A DNA stretch of 64,000 nucleotides, taken from Lachnospiraceae bacterium. GTDB taxonomy: Bacteria; Bacillota; Clostridia; Lachnospirales; Lachnospiraceae. The notes under the pieces were generated by a model that saw nothing but the letters and a program-made list of their open reading frames with translations, was not told where the DNA came from and searched no databases. The position numbers were made by a program, and so were the translations under genes. The DNA lies in NCBI GenBank assembly GCA_014804645.1, contig JAAUZI010000027.1, forward strand, positions 81,451-145,450, read 5' to 3'. Of this stretch, positions 26,144 to 34,344 are shown one piece after another (the stretch's first letter is position 1; every line of letters starts with the position of its first letter).

Positions 26144-27865
26144 ATGAGTAAAAAAATAGCGATTTTGTCTAATATTAATATGAATTATGTGACCCGGCTG
26201 TTGAAAAAGGAGTATCAGGTATACGAGACGGAAGGGTACGGCAATGAGCTGGGACTGCTGTTGAACGGGCAGTCCTCTTACCATGCCTTTGCCCCGGAGA
26301 TAACCTTTCTGATTATGGACCTGATGGAACTGCTGGGCCATGAGCTGCTTTGGCAGGAGACCGAAGAGACAGACAGGGGCAGCGGGAGGGGAAACTCGGA
26401 GGCAGAAAAGGACCAGGAGATACCCGACATACCCCCCTGCATGCGCAGCTGGTTTCTGCAGCTGGATGGCTGCATAAATCCGGGAGGGCTGTACTATCTG
26501 TCCGACGCCTGGCTGTGGGGGCCGGAGATTGGCGCGCTGCCTCAGCTCTGGGTGCGTCAGCAGCTGGAGAATCAGTGGCTGCTGGGGGTCCTGTGGCTGC
26601 AGCGGCGCCATGAGAATGTCCGAATTTTTCCCTACCGGCAGATCATAGGCAGTATTGGGGAGGAGAACAGTTTTTCCCTGAAAATGTGGTATCTGGGCAA
26701 GATTCTGCACACCAATGAGGCGCAGAAAAAGCTGGCTGAGAAGATAGCTGCCCTGGCGGACACAGAGCAGAGAGTGGCAAAAAAGGTGCTGCTGGTAGAC
26801 CTGGACAACACTCTGTGGGGCGGTCTGGTCGGTGAGCGGGAGCACACCCCTCTGGAACTGTCGGAAGACCATCAGGGGCTGGCGTACAAGAATGCCCAGA
26901 GAGTGCTGCGGCTGATAGAGCAGTCGGGCGCAGTGTTGGGCATTGTGTCCAAAAACAATGAAGGAGACGCCCTGGAGGTGATTCGCAGTCACCCGCATAT
27001 GGTGCTGAGAGAGGGAGATTTTGCCATATGGCGGATCAACTGGAGGCCCAAGCACGAAAATATCAGCGAGATTGCGAAGGCCCTGAATCTGGGGCTGGAT
27101 TCCATAGTGTTCTGGGACGACAGCCCTGCGGAGCGGGAGCTGGTAAAACAGATGCTGCCCCAGGTGGAGGTGCCGCCTTTTCCGGAGAGACCGGAGGAAC
27201 TGGCTCCCGCGCTGGTGGAAATCTATGATAAGTATTTTCGGAAGGCCAGACTGACCCAGGAGGACGTCGAGAAGACGAGACAGTATGCGGAGAACGAGCA
27301 GCGCAGTCTTTTAAAGCAGCAGGTAGGGGATTATGCCCAGTATCTGCGCAGGCTGGAGCTCAAGGTGCAGCCGATGAATCCAGCGGCCCATATGGAACGG
27401 CTGGTGCAGCTGCTGAACAAGACCAACCAGTTTAATCTGACCACTGTGCGCCACACGCAGGAAGAAATGCAAAAGATAGTGGCGGATTCTTCCAAAAAGG
27501 TGTATCTTTATAGAGTGGAGGATTGTTTTGGAGATTACGGCATCGTGTCGGCGGCCATAGTGGATATGGCAGAGGAGACGCCGATTGTAGAGGAGTGGGT
27601 GCTCAGCTGTCGGGTTATGGGCAGAGAGGTGGAGGATGCGCTGCTGGGGCATATGGAGGCGCAGCTGCAGGCTGCGGGTTTCAGACTGCTTAAGGGGCGG
27701 TATGTGCCCACGGCCAAAAACAATCCGGTGGCCGGGCTATACGAGAGACTGGGCTATCAGACAGTCCGCCGGGGAGAGGACGGCGCGGCGGAGTATCAGA
27801 TAGAACTGGATGGGCGTCCCGCAAGAGGGGAGCATGTTACATGGATGGAGGCGGAAATAGTGTGA
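26144..27865 (+). CDS. FkbH-like HAD-IIIC protein with C-terminal GNAT domain
   Basis: The 573-residue protein has an N-terminal SGNH-like/helper part (1-205), a HAD-IIIC phosphatase domain with LLVDLDNTLWGG (216-227), GIVSKNNEGDA near 273 and FWDDSPAEREL near 325, and a C-terminal GNAT-like domain (about 390-555) that includes LLNKTNQFNLTT and the ending GRYVPTAKNNPV and YERLGYQ. This is the full layout of FkbH proteins, which take 1,3-bisphosphoglycerate and load D-glyceryl onto an acyl carrier protein. An ACP follows with a GTGA overlap, so glyceryl-ACP formation is strongly implied. Sitting between pseF and the pseH-like gene, it probably supplies an N- or O-glyceryl group for a pseudaminate derivative; that link is inference. 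Confidence 0.82.
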   Translation: MSKKIAILSNINMNYVTRLLKKEYQVYETEGYGNELGLLLNGQSSYHAFAPEITFLIMDLMELLGHELLWQETEETDRGSGRGNSEAEKDQEIPDIPPCMRSWFLQLDGCINPGGLYYLSDAWLWGPEIGALPQLWVRQQLENQWLLGVLWLQRRHENVRIFPYRQIIGSIGEENSFSLKMWYLGKILHTNEAQKKLAEKIAALADTEQRVAKKVLLVDLDNTLWGGLVGEREHTPLELSEDHQGLAYKNAQRVLRLIEQSGAVLGIVSKNNEGDALEVIRSHPHMVLREGDFAIWRINWRPKHENISEIAKALNLGLDSIVFWDDSPAERELVKQMLPQVEVPPFPERPEELAPALVEIYDKYFRKARLTQEDVEKTRQYAENEQRSLLKQQVGDYAQYLRRLELKVQPMNPAAHMERLVQLLNKTNQFNLTTVRHTQEEMQKIVADSSKKVYLYRVEDCFGDYGIVSAAIVDMAEETPIVEEWVLSCRVMGREVEDALLGHMEAQLQAAGFRLLKGRYVPTAKNNPVAGLYERLGYQTVRRGEDGAAEYQIELDGRPARGEHVTWMEAEIV

Positions 27866-28074
27866 AAGAAAAAATTATCGATATCATTACGGAGATTTTG
27901 CAGGTGCCGGAGGGCACGGTGACAGAGAGTACCCGCATAGAGGATTTGGAGGAGTGGGATTCTCTGGCCCAGGTCCTGATTATCGGGGAATTGGAATCCC
28001 GGCTGGGAATCGTGATACCTCTGGAGGATGCTGAGGAGATGACGGGAGTGGCGGATTTTTTGGCCAGACTATAG
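27862..28074 (+). CDS. Acyl carrier protein
   Basis: The preferred start is the GTG at 27862, which overlaps the fkbH-like stop (GTGA) and has GGAGG ten bases upstream; an ATG at 27841 would add seven residues. The 70-residue product has the ACP pattern IIDIITEIL, then WDSLAQVLIIGELE, where the Ser of D-S-L is the phosphopantetheine site, and FGI/IPLEDAEEM toward the end. With its FkbH-like partner it should carry a glyceryl unit. Its small size and overlap match stand-alone ACPs at FkbH loci. Confidence 0.85.
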   Translation: MKEKIIDIITEILQVPEGTVTESTRIEDLEEWDSLAQVLIIGELESRLGIVIPLEDAEEMTGVADFLARL

Positions 28075-28084
28075 GGGGAAGACA

Positions 28085-28645
28085 ATGGGTGTGACGCTGC
28101 GCAAAATCAGGGAAACCGATCTGGAAACCATCATGCACTGGCGGATGGACCCGGAGATCACCCGATATATGAATACGGACCCCAAACTGACCTTGGAGGG
28201 CCAGAGAAAGTGGCTGGCAGCGGTGGAGAGCAATCCTGACCTGCGATACTGGATGATTTTGGTGGACGGGCAGGAGGCGGGGGTCATCAACCTGACCGGA
28301 CTCACCCGGGAGGACGGAGTGCTGGGCTGGGCCTACTATGTGGGAGAAAAGCGACTGCGCAGCTTGAAGACTGCGGTGTCGCTGGAAATGAGTCTGTATG
28401 ACTATATTTTTGACAGTCTGCACAAGGAGGCGCTGATCAGTGATGTCTTTTCGCTGAACAGAGGAGTGATTCAACTTCATCTGCTGTGCGGATGCGAGAT
28501 CATGGAGGAGAAAAAGTCTCATGTCTGCAAGGGAGGAAAGACTTACGATGTGACCTTTATGCGGATGAGCCGGGAGCGCTGGCAGCAGGTGCGGGCGGAA
28601 AAGAAGTATGAGCGCATTTCCTTTGAGGAGACAGAGGAAATGTGA
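28085..28645 (+). CDS. pseH: PseH-like GNAT acyltransferase, possibly using acyl-ACP
   Basis: The 186-residue protein begins VTLRKIRETDLETIMHWRMD and continues PEITRYMNTDP, the pattern of PseH-like sugar-nucleotide N-acyltransferases. In the expected place, pseH is flanked by pseF (upstream) and pseI (GTGA overlap downstream). The usual acetyl-CoA pyrophosphate loop (R/Q-x-x-G-x-G/A) is not clear: after GWAYYVGEK comes RLRSLKTAV with no Gly pair. With an ACP gene 10 bp upstream, the enzyme may take its acyl group from glyceryl-ACP instead of acetyl-CoA. If so, the canonical GNAT at 10573 may do the acetylation. The position supports PseH; the donor is open. Confidence 0.68.
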   Translation: MGVTLRKIRETDLETIMHWRMDPEITRYMNTDPKLTLEGQRKWLAAVESNPDLRYWMILVDGQEAGVINLTGLTREDGVLGWAYYVGEKRLRSLKTAVSLEMSLYDYIFDSLHKEALISDVFSLNRGVIQLHLLCGCEIMEEKKSHVCKGGKTYDVTFMRMSRERWQQVRAEKKYERISFEETEEM

Positions 28646-28659
28646 CAAGGAGTGTTATT

Positions 28660-29715
28660 ATGGAGAGAGAAATCAGAATCGGCGATAAGATAATCAGCGA
28701 GAACTCCCCAGCGTTTATCGTGGCGGAGATGTCCGGCAACCATAATATGGATTTTGACCGGGCGGTGGAGATTCTCAGGGCGGCAAAGGAGGCGGGGGCG
28801 GACGCTGTGAAGATTCAGACCTACACGGCGGACACTATCACGCTGGACTGCGATGATCCCTGTTTTCGGATCACACAGGGGACGCTGTGGGACGGTATCA
28901 CGCTGCACAAGCTGTATGAGAAGGCATACACTCCATGGGAGTGGCAGCCACGACTTAAAAAGCTGGCGGAGGACATGGGACTGCTCCTTTTTTCCTCGCC
29001 CTTTGATTTTTCCAGTGTGGATTTTCTGGAGGAAATGCAGGTGCCGGCGTACAAGGTTGCGTCCTTTGAGATCACGGACATTCCGCTGATACGCAAGATT
29101 GCCAGACTGGGTAAACCGGTGATTCTGGCCACGGGCATAGCCCGGCTGGCGGATATAGAGCTGGCACTGCAGACTTGTCGGGAGGAGGGGAACGAGCAGG
29201 TAATTCTGCTGAAATGCTGCTCAGCCTATCCCACTCCCTATGAGGACGTGAATCTGCGCACCATACCCAACATGAGGGAGACTTTCAACTGTCTGACAGG
29301 ACTGTCAGATCACACCATGGGATCGGCGGTGGCTGTCGGAGCGGTGGCCCTGGGGGCGAGGATGGTGGAAAAGCATATGACTCTGCGCAGGAGCGACGGC
29401 GGGGTGGACGCCGCATTCTCCATGGAACCGCAGGAGTTTAAAGAGATGGTGGACAATATTCGGATCGTGGAAAAGGCGCTGGGAAGAGCCACCTACGATC
29501 TGTCAGAGAAACAGGTTCGGGAGAGGGAGCACAGCCGTTCCCTGTTTATTGCAAAGGACATGAAGGCGGGGGAGGTGTTCACCCCGGAGAATCTGCGCTC
29601 CGTGAGACCGGCTGACGGGCTGCACACCAAATATTATGAGCAGCTGCTGGGCAGGAAAATCACCCGGGACGCCAAGCTGGGCACTCCCATGACATGGGAG
29701 TTGGCAGGGGATTGA
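28660..29715 (+). CDS. pseI: Pseudaminic acid synthase
   Basis: ATG 28660 has AAGGAG with 7-bp spacing; the GTG at 28642, overlapping the previous stop, has none. The 351-residue protein has the NeuB barrel marks FIVAEMSGNHNMDFDRA, DAVKIQTYTADTITL near 50, LLFSSPFDFSSVDFL near 110, YKVASFE near 130, KPVILATGIA near 149, CSAYPTPYEDVNL near 189 and GLSDHTMG near 217. TYT(A/P)D and the C-terminal SAF/antifreeze-like domain ending in VRPADGLHTKYY match PseI closely. It condenses phosphoenolpyruvate with 6-deoxy-AltdiNAc to give pseudaminic acid. Its stop overlaps pseG (TGATG). Confidence 0.93.
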   Translation: MEREIRIGDKIISENSPAFIVAEMSGNHNMDFDRAVEILRAAKEAGADAVKIQTYTADTITLDCDDPCFRITQGTLWDGITLHKLYEKAYTPWEWQPRLKKLAEDMGLLLFSSPFDFSSVDFLEEMQVPAYKVASFEITDIPLIRKIARLGKPVILATGIARLADIELALQTCREEGNEQVILLKCCSAYPTPYEDVNLRTIPNMRETFNCLTGLSDHTMGSAVAVGAVALGARMVEKHMTLRRSDGGVDAAFSMEPQEFKEMVDNIRIVEKALGRATYDLSEKQVREREHSRSLFIAKDMKAGEVFTPENLRSVRPADGLHTKYYEQLLGRKITRDAKLGTPMTWELAGD

Positions 29716-30785
29716 TGGGCATGGGAGAGATTATGGCGGCGGAAAAAAGGGCCGATATTGTGATACGCGCGGACGGAAATGCCGACATTGGTGCGGGACA
29801 TTTGATGCGCTGCCTGACCATCGCGGAGGAAATCCGGGAGAGAGCGCGGGTAATTTTCTGGTGTGCGGACGAGGTTTCCGCAGTTCATGTCCGGTCCAGA
29901 GGCTATGAGGTTTTGGTGCTGGGAACGGATTACCGCGATATGCTGTCGGAGCTGCCGCTTTTGGAGAAGGCGGCGGGGAGCGGAGGAAAGATATTTCTGG
30001 TGGACAGCTATTATGTCAGCGCCGAGTATCTGCAAGCGCTGCGGACCTACGGCAGCGTGTATCTTCTGGAGGACGTGCCGGGCAACGCCTGGCAGGTGGA
30101 CGGTATCATCAATTACAATGCCTTTGCCGGGGAGGAGGACTACCGTAAGGTTTACGGGCAATCCTCCCGGCTCTATATCGGCGCCGCCTATGTGCCCCTG
30201 CGCCGCCAGTTTGCGCAGCAAGACTATCGGGTGCGCGGGCAGGTGAAAGAGCTGCTGATTACGACTGGGGGCGGCGACAGGGAGAATATTGCGGGGAGAA
30301 TTCTGGAGACAATAGAGGGTATGGACTGCAAAGTCCATGTGATATCCGGCCCCTACAACCCGCATGGAGAGTGGCTGGACGGATATGCGGTCTCGCATCC
30401 CCGGGTGACGGTACACCGGCAGGTGACAGAGATGGCGGGGCTGATGCTGCGGTGTGACCTAGCTGTCACCGCCGGGGGCACCACAATCTACGAGCTGTGC
30501 GCTCTGGGAGTGCCCTTCGTCTGTTTCTCCTACGCTGAGAACCAGGAGGCGTTGACGGCGTATGCCAGGCGGCAGGGGATCGGTTTAAATGCCGGGAAGT
30601 TTCACTGTGACCCGGAGGCTACGCTGGAGTGTATCGGCAGTCTGACCCGGCAGGCGGCAGCGGATATGGAGCTGCGGCGCCGCATATCCCGCAGGGCCAG
30701 GGCGGTGGTGGACGGTGCGGGAGCAAAGAGGCTGGCGGCGGCATTGGAGGCGGCCGGGGATTTTGACAGAGAAGGTCAGAGGTGA
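29715..30785 (+). CDS. pseG: UDP-2,4-diacetamido-2,4,6-trideoxy-beta-L-altropyranose hydrolase
   Basis: The likely start is ATG 29715 in the TGATG overlap with pseI; ATG 29721 and 29733 are alternatives, the conserved part beginning with IVIRADGNADIGAGHL. The GT-B-like protein of about 356 residues has GAGHLMRCLTIAEE, VDSYYV near 95, ITTGGGDRENIAGR near 182 and TAGGTTIYELCALGVP near 253; the N-terminal His of GAGH is the catalytic base in PseG. The enzyme removes UDP to free the sugar used by PseI. Its stop overlaps the next gene (GTGA). Confidence 0.9.
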   Translation: MGMGEIMAAEKRADIVIRADGNADIGAGHLMRCLTIAEEIRERARVIFWCADEVSAVHVRSRGYEVLVLGTDYRDMLSELPLLEKAAGSGGKIFLVDSYYVSAEYLQALRTYGSVYLLEDVPGNAWQVDGIINYNAFAGEEDYRKVYGQSSRLYIGAAYVPLRRQFAQQDYRVRGQVKELLITTGGGDRENIAGRILETIEGMDCKVHVISGPYNPHGEWLDGYAVSHPRVTVHRQVTEMAGLMLRCDLAVTAGGTTIYELCALGVPFVCFSYAENQEALTAYARRQGIGLNAGKFHCDPEATLECIGSLTRQAAADMELRRRISRRARAVVDGAGAKRLAAALEAAGDFDREGQR

Positions 30786-31696
30786 AAAAGTTGACGGCAG
30801 AGAGGCGTAAGGGCAGAAAAAGAGAAAAGATAATATATGGAATATGTGGCGCTTTTCTGCTGCTGGCGCTGCTGCCATATCTGCTGGACTCCGGGCGAGA
30901 GGCGAATACCCAGGCGGAGGTGCTGTTTCTGGGGGACAGTATTGTAGGGCAATACAGGGACGAGACCTCGATCCCGGCGCTGGTTGCCAGGCAGCTGGAC
31001 GTGACGGTGGCTAACGGCGCTTTCGGCGGCACCACTATGAGCCAGCAGAACCGGGAGAACAGGGACGCCTATTACTGGGACGGGCTTTCCTTTTCTCAGA
31101 TTGCCAGAGCCATCTCGGCGCAGGACCTTGGACTGCAGCAGACCATCCGCACCAAAGATTATGCCACCAGAGACTTTGGTGAGATAGTGGATGAACTGGA
31201 CGTATTGGATTTTTCTTCGGTTCAGACAGTGATAATCAGCTACGGAATGAACGATTACACCACCGGCAGCCCTATCAGAAATGAGGAAGACCCGGAGGAT
31301 CCCTATACCATGGAGGGAGCCATGCGGTTGGGAATACGATATCTGCAGCAGAGTTTCCCGCAGATGCGGATTATTTTTATAAGTCCGACATACTGCTGGC
31401 TTGTGAACACCCAGGGAATTACAGACGACACTTGTGAGACCAGCGATTTCGGCGGCGGCTATATGGAGGACTATGTGGAGGCACAGCGCAGAGTCGCCCA
31501 GGAGTGTGGGGTGGAATTTGTGGATATATACCACGAGTATTATCCCCATGAGGAGTATATGGACTGGCTGCTGTACACGGACGACGGGATACATCCCAAC
31601 GAAAGAGGGCGTCAGAAAATAGCGGAGACTTTGGCGGAGCTGCTGCGGTGCGAAGGGCACTGCCCGGACACAACTATCGGGGGAATACAATATTGA
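30782..31696 (+). CDS. Membrane-anchored SGNH/GDSL hydrolase
   Basis: The GTG start overlaps the pseG stop. The 304-residue protein has a basic N-terminus, one membrane helix (about 16-35) and an extracellular SGNH domain with FLGDSIVGQY near 50, GAFGG near 80, SYGMNDYTTG near 155 and the catalytic DGIHPNERG near 267. It is the compact version of the protein at 13815. Its place directly after pseG suggests it trims or transfers an O-acyl group on pseudaminate residues outside the cell. Ser, Asp and His are all present. The TTG start of the next gene overlaps its stop (TTGA). Confidence 0.8.
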   Translation: MKKLTAERRKGRKREKIIYGICGAFLLLALLPYLLDSGREANTQAEVLFLGDSIVGQYRDETSIPALVARQLDVTVANGAFGGTTMSQQNRENRDAYYWDGLSFSQIARAISAQDLGLQQTIRTKDYATRDFGEIVDELDVLDFSSVQTVIISYGMNDYTTGSPIRNEEDPEDPYTMEGAMRLGIRYLQQSFPQMRIIFISPTYCWLVNTQGITDDTCETSDFGGGYMEDYVEAQRRVAQECGVEFVDIYHEYYPHEEYMDWLLYTDDGIHPNERGRQKIAETLAELLRCEGHCPDTTIGGIQY

Positions 31697-33228
31697 AAAA
31701 TCCTACGGAAACCTGGAACTGCATACGAAAGCACTGTAAGCGGGAGTGGAAACTGGCGTTTTTCAGCTCCTTTCTGCTGGGAATACTGATACACATGCCC
31801 ATTATGCTGCGGGACATTCCCAATCATGACGGGCTTGCCAGCATGTATTTTGACCAGAATATGATCACCTCCGGCAGGTGGTTTTTGACGGTGGCCTGTG
31901 GTATCTCCTCCTACTATACGCTGCCCTGGCTCATCGGTCTGCTGGCAATGCTGTATCTGGGGATCACGTCGGCGCTGCTGACGGAATTTTTGGAGGTGCG
32001 GCAGAACTGGGCCGTGGTGCTGATCGGCGGCCTGCTGGTTGCCTTCCCCTCCCTGGCCTCCACCTTTGCCTATGTGTTCACTATGGATGGTTATATGCTG
32101 GCGGTGCTGCTGACGGTGCTGGCAGTGCTGCTCACCAAAAAATACCGGCTGGGTTTTCTGCCAGGCGCCCTGTGTCTGGCCTGCAGCCTGGGCATCTATC
32201 AGTCCTATCTGCCCTTTGCAGTGCTGCTGTGCCTGTACGGCGTATTTATGATTGCGGCGTCAGAGGGAGATATTCGGGAAAAGGGCAAAAGGATTCTGCG
32301 CTATGTCTATATGGGCGGAATCGGCATGGCCGCTTATTATGGGATTCTGCGGCTTTTGCTGCTCATTCAGAGAAAGGAGCTGGCCTCCTATCAGGGGATC
32401 AGCGACATGGGAAACGCACCGCGGGCGGGGATCGGGAGCACTGTGGCGCAGATGTACCGGGATTTCCTGGCATTCACGCTGAAGGGAAATGTGTTTATGA
32501 ACAATCCATTTTCCTGGGGAGCTATGATTCTGCTGGGAATCGGCAGCGCTGTGGTGCTGGTTTGTCTGTGTCTGCAAAAAAAGTGGTGGAAGAGCGTATG
32601 GTTTTTCGTTATAATAGCAGTAACCGCAGTGGGACTGCCCATTGCGATGAATCTGATTCTGATTATCTCGCCGGATGTGACCTATCATCTGCTGATGCGG
32701 TATCAATGGGTACTACTGCCGGTCTGCATGGTGGCGGCTGTCAGCAAGTACAGCGAGAAAATGCCCTGGGCGGCCTGGCTGGGGCTGGTCTGTGGCCTGG
32801 TTTTGCTGTTCAACTATGGAGTGACAGATCAGATTGCATACTCCAACCTGGAGAAAAAGTATGAGAAAACCTATGCCTACTGTGTCCGGCTGCTGGACCG
32901 GATCGAGCAGACGCCGGGTTACTACCAGGGCATTCCCATCGCCATGATCGGTGTGGTGGGTGACCGCTCCTATCCGGTGACGGACCTGACAGAGGATGTA
33001 ACGGCGGGTATGATTGGTATGGGAGGCGACAGTTTACTGTACACCGGCGCCAACTATCAGGCATTTATTCAGAACTATCTGGGTGCGACGCTGAACATTC
33101 TGCCCCCGAAGGCCATGGAGGAGATGTATTACAGCGAAACCTACCGGGAGATGGAGAGCTTTCCCGGGGCGGATTCCATTCGAATTATAGATGGCGTCCT
33201 ATATATCAAGACCGAAAACAGGGAATAA
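31693..33228 (+). CDS. GtrII-like membrane glucosyltransferase (Glucos_trans_II type)
   Basis: The start is taken as TTG 31693, which overlaps the previous stop and has GGGGGA eight bases upstream. The 511-residue protein has about ten helices. After helix 1 comes RDIPNHDGLASMYFDQNM with H45-D46 and then TSGRWFL (59-65); the (N/H)HDG ... SGRW pair is the mark of the GtrII family, which places side-branch glucose on O-antigens from polyprenyl-phosphate glucose. Its neighbour 168 bp downstream is a GtrB homologue, giving the normal GtrB/GtrII pair. GtrA, the usual flippase, is not seen. An external tail of about 110 residues ends the protein. Confidence 0.75.
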   Translation: MKNPTETWNCIRKHCKREWKLAFFSSFLLGILIHMPIMLRDIPNHDGLASMYFDQNMITSGRWFLTVACGISSYYTLPWLIGLLAMLYLGITSALLTEFLEVRQNWAVVLIGGLLVAFPSLASTFAYVFTMDGYMLAVLLTVLAVLLTKKYRLGFLPGALCLACSLGIYQSYLPFAVLLCLYGVFMIAASEGDIREKGKRILRYVYMGGIGMAAYYGILRLLLLIQRKELASYQGISDMGNAPRAGIGSTVAQMYRDFLAFTLKGNVFMNNPFSWGAMILLGIGSAVVLVCLCLQKKWWKSVWFFVIIAVTAVGLPIAMNLILIISPDVTYHLLMRYQWVLLPVCMVAAVSKYSEKMPWAAWLGLVCGLVLLFNYGVTDQIAYSNLEKKYEKTYAYCVRLLDRIEQTPGYYQGIPIAMIGVVGDRSYPVTDLTEDVTAGMIGMGGDSLLYTGANYQAFIQNYLGATLNILPPKAMEEMYYSETYREMESFPGADSIRIIDGVLYIKTENRE

Positions 33229-33269
33229 GCGGTACCGGCGAGAGATGGTTTTGCAATCAGTATGGAATC

Positions 33270-33373
33270 TATACTGACTAACGTTAAGATTTTCCAATTT
33301 CCGCACAGCACGTGTTGCATAATCGGGCAACATGCACTGTGCGGAAAGGAAAAACTAATCGTTAGTGAGTATA
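33270..33373. repeat. 104-bp MITE-like inverted-repeat element, copy M2
   Basis: It begins TATACTGACTAACG and ends CGTTAGTGAGTATA and is the same length as copy M1 at 11091-11194 but in the opposite orientation, with about five differences in 104 bp. It lies between the gtrII-like gene and the gtrB-like gene at 33397, whose Shine-Dalgarno (AAAGGAGGG) starts just after the element. The inner palindrome is GCACAG ... CTGTGC around GCATAATCGGGC. Confidence 0.8.
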
Positions 33374-33396
33374 AATACGAGAAAGGAGGGCGAGGT

Positions 33397-34344
33397 ATGG
33401 CGCTATTGTCTATTGTACTCCCCTCATACAACGAAGAACAGAATATCGCCCACACCACTCAGGTACTGTCTGAGCTGCTGCAGCAGGAGCAAATAGACTA
33501 CGAACTGATCTTTGTCAGCGACGGCTCCAAGGACGGCACCTATCAGGAGATCCTGAAGGCGGCGGAGCAGAACCCCCGGGTCAGGGGAGCGCAGTTCTCC
33601 CGGAATTTTGGCAAGGAGGCCAGTATCTTTGCGGGACTGCAGCTGGCGTCCGGGGATGCGGTGGTGGTCATGGACTGTGATTTGCAGCACCCTCCTCAGG
33701 TGATTGTGCAGATGTGGAAACTGTGGAATGCGGGCTACGAGGTGGTGGAGGGAATCAAGACCAGCCGGGGCCGGGAGAGTTTTCTGCACAAGTGCTTTGC
33801 AGGGGCCTTTTACAGAATTATGAGCGCTCTGATCAAGATGGACATGAACGCCTCCTCGGACTATAAACTGCTGGACCGCAAGGTGGTGGACGTGCTGCTG
33901 GAATTGCCGGAGAAGAACACTTTTTTCCGGGCGTTGACTTTCTGGGCGGGCTTTAAGACCGTCAGCGTGGAGTACGAGGTGCAGGAGAGAATCTACGGGG
34001 AGAGCAAATGGTCCTTTTTCAGTTTGATGCGCTATGCCATCGCCAATGCCACCTCCTTCAGCACTTTGCCCCTGCAGCTGGTGACGGTGCTGGGCCTGGT
34101 CTCCATTCTGTTCAGCCTGGTGCTGGCGGTGCAGACTCTGGTGAAATATCTGACCGGCACGGCGGTGGAAGGCTTTACCACCGTGATCCTGCTGATTTTG
34201 ATTATCGGCGGCTTTATAATGCTGAGTCTGGGAATAATCGGACATTACATTGCCCGGATCTACGAGGAGGTCAAGGGGCGCCCCCGGTATATTATCAGCC
34301 ATATGACTGATAATGTGCGTGGGAAGGAGGCGCAGAGCCGATGA
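33397..34344 (+). CDS. GtrB-like polyprenyl-phosphate glycosyltransferase (GT2)
   Basis: The frame is open to 33262, but the ATG at 33397, with a good AAAGGAGGG, starts the conserved domain. The 315-residue protein has LSIVLPSYNEEQNI, VSDGSKDGTY near 43, AQFSRNFGKEASIFAG near 68, the metal motif VMDCDLQHPPQ near 90 and YGESKWSFFSLMRYA near 205, the GtrB fingerprint, and two C-terminal membrane helices (about 232-252 and 266-286). It should make polyprenyl-phosphate-linked hexose for the GtrII-like protein upstream. The ATGA overlap with acyltransferase 3 ties the two. It is a paralogue of the gene at 11217. Confidence 0.87.
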   Translation: MALLSIVLPSYNEEQNIAHTTQVLSELLQQEQIDYELIFVSDGSKDGTYQEILKAAEQNPRVRGAQFSRNFGKEASIFAGLQLASGDAVVVMDCDLQHPPQVIVQMWKLWNAGYEVVEGIKTSRGRESFLHKCFAGAFYRIMSALIKMDMNASSDYKLLDRKVVDVLLELPEKNTFFRALTFWAGFKTVSVEYEVQERIYGESKWSFFSLMRYAIANATSFSTLPLQLVTVLGLVSILFSLVLAVQTLVKYLTGTAVEGFTTVILLILIIGGFIMLSLGIIGHYIARIYEEVKGRPRYIISHMTDNVRGKEAQSR

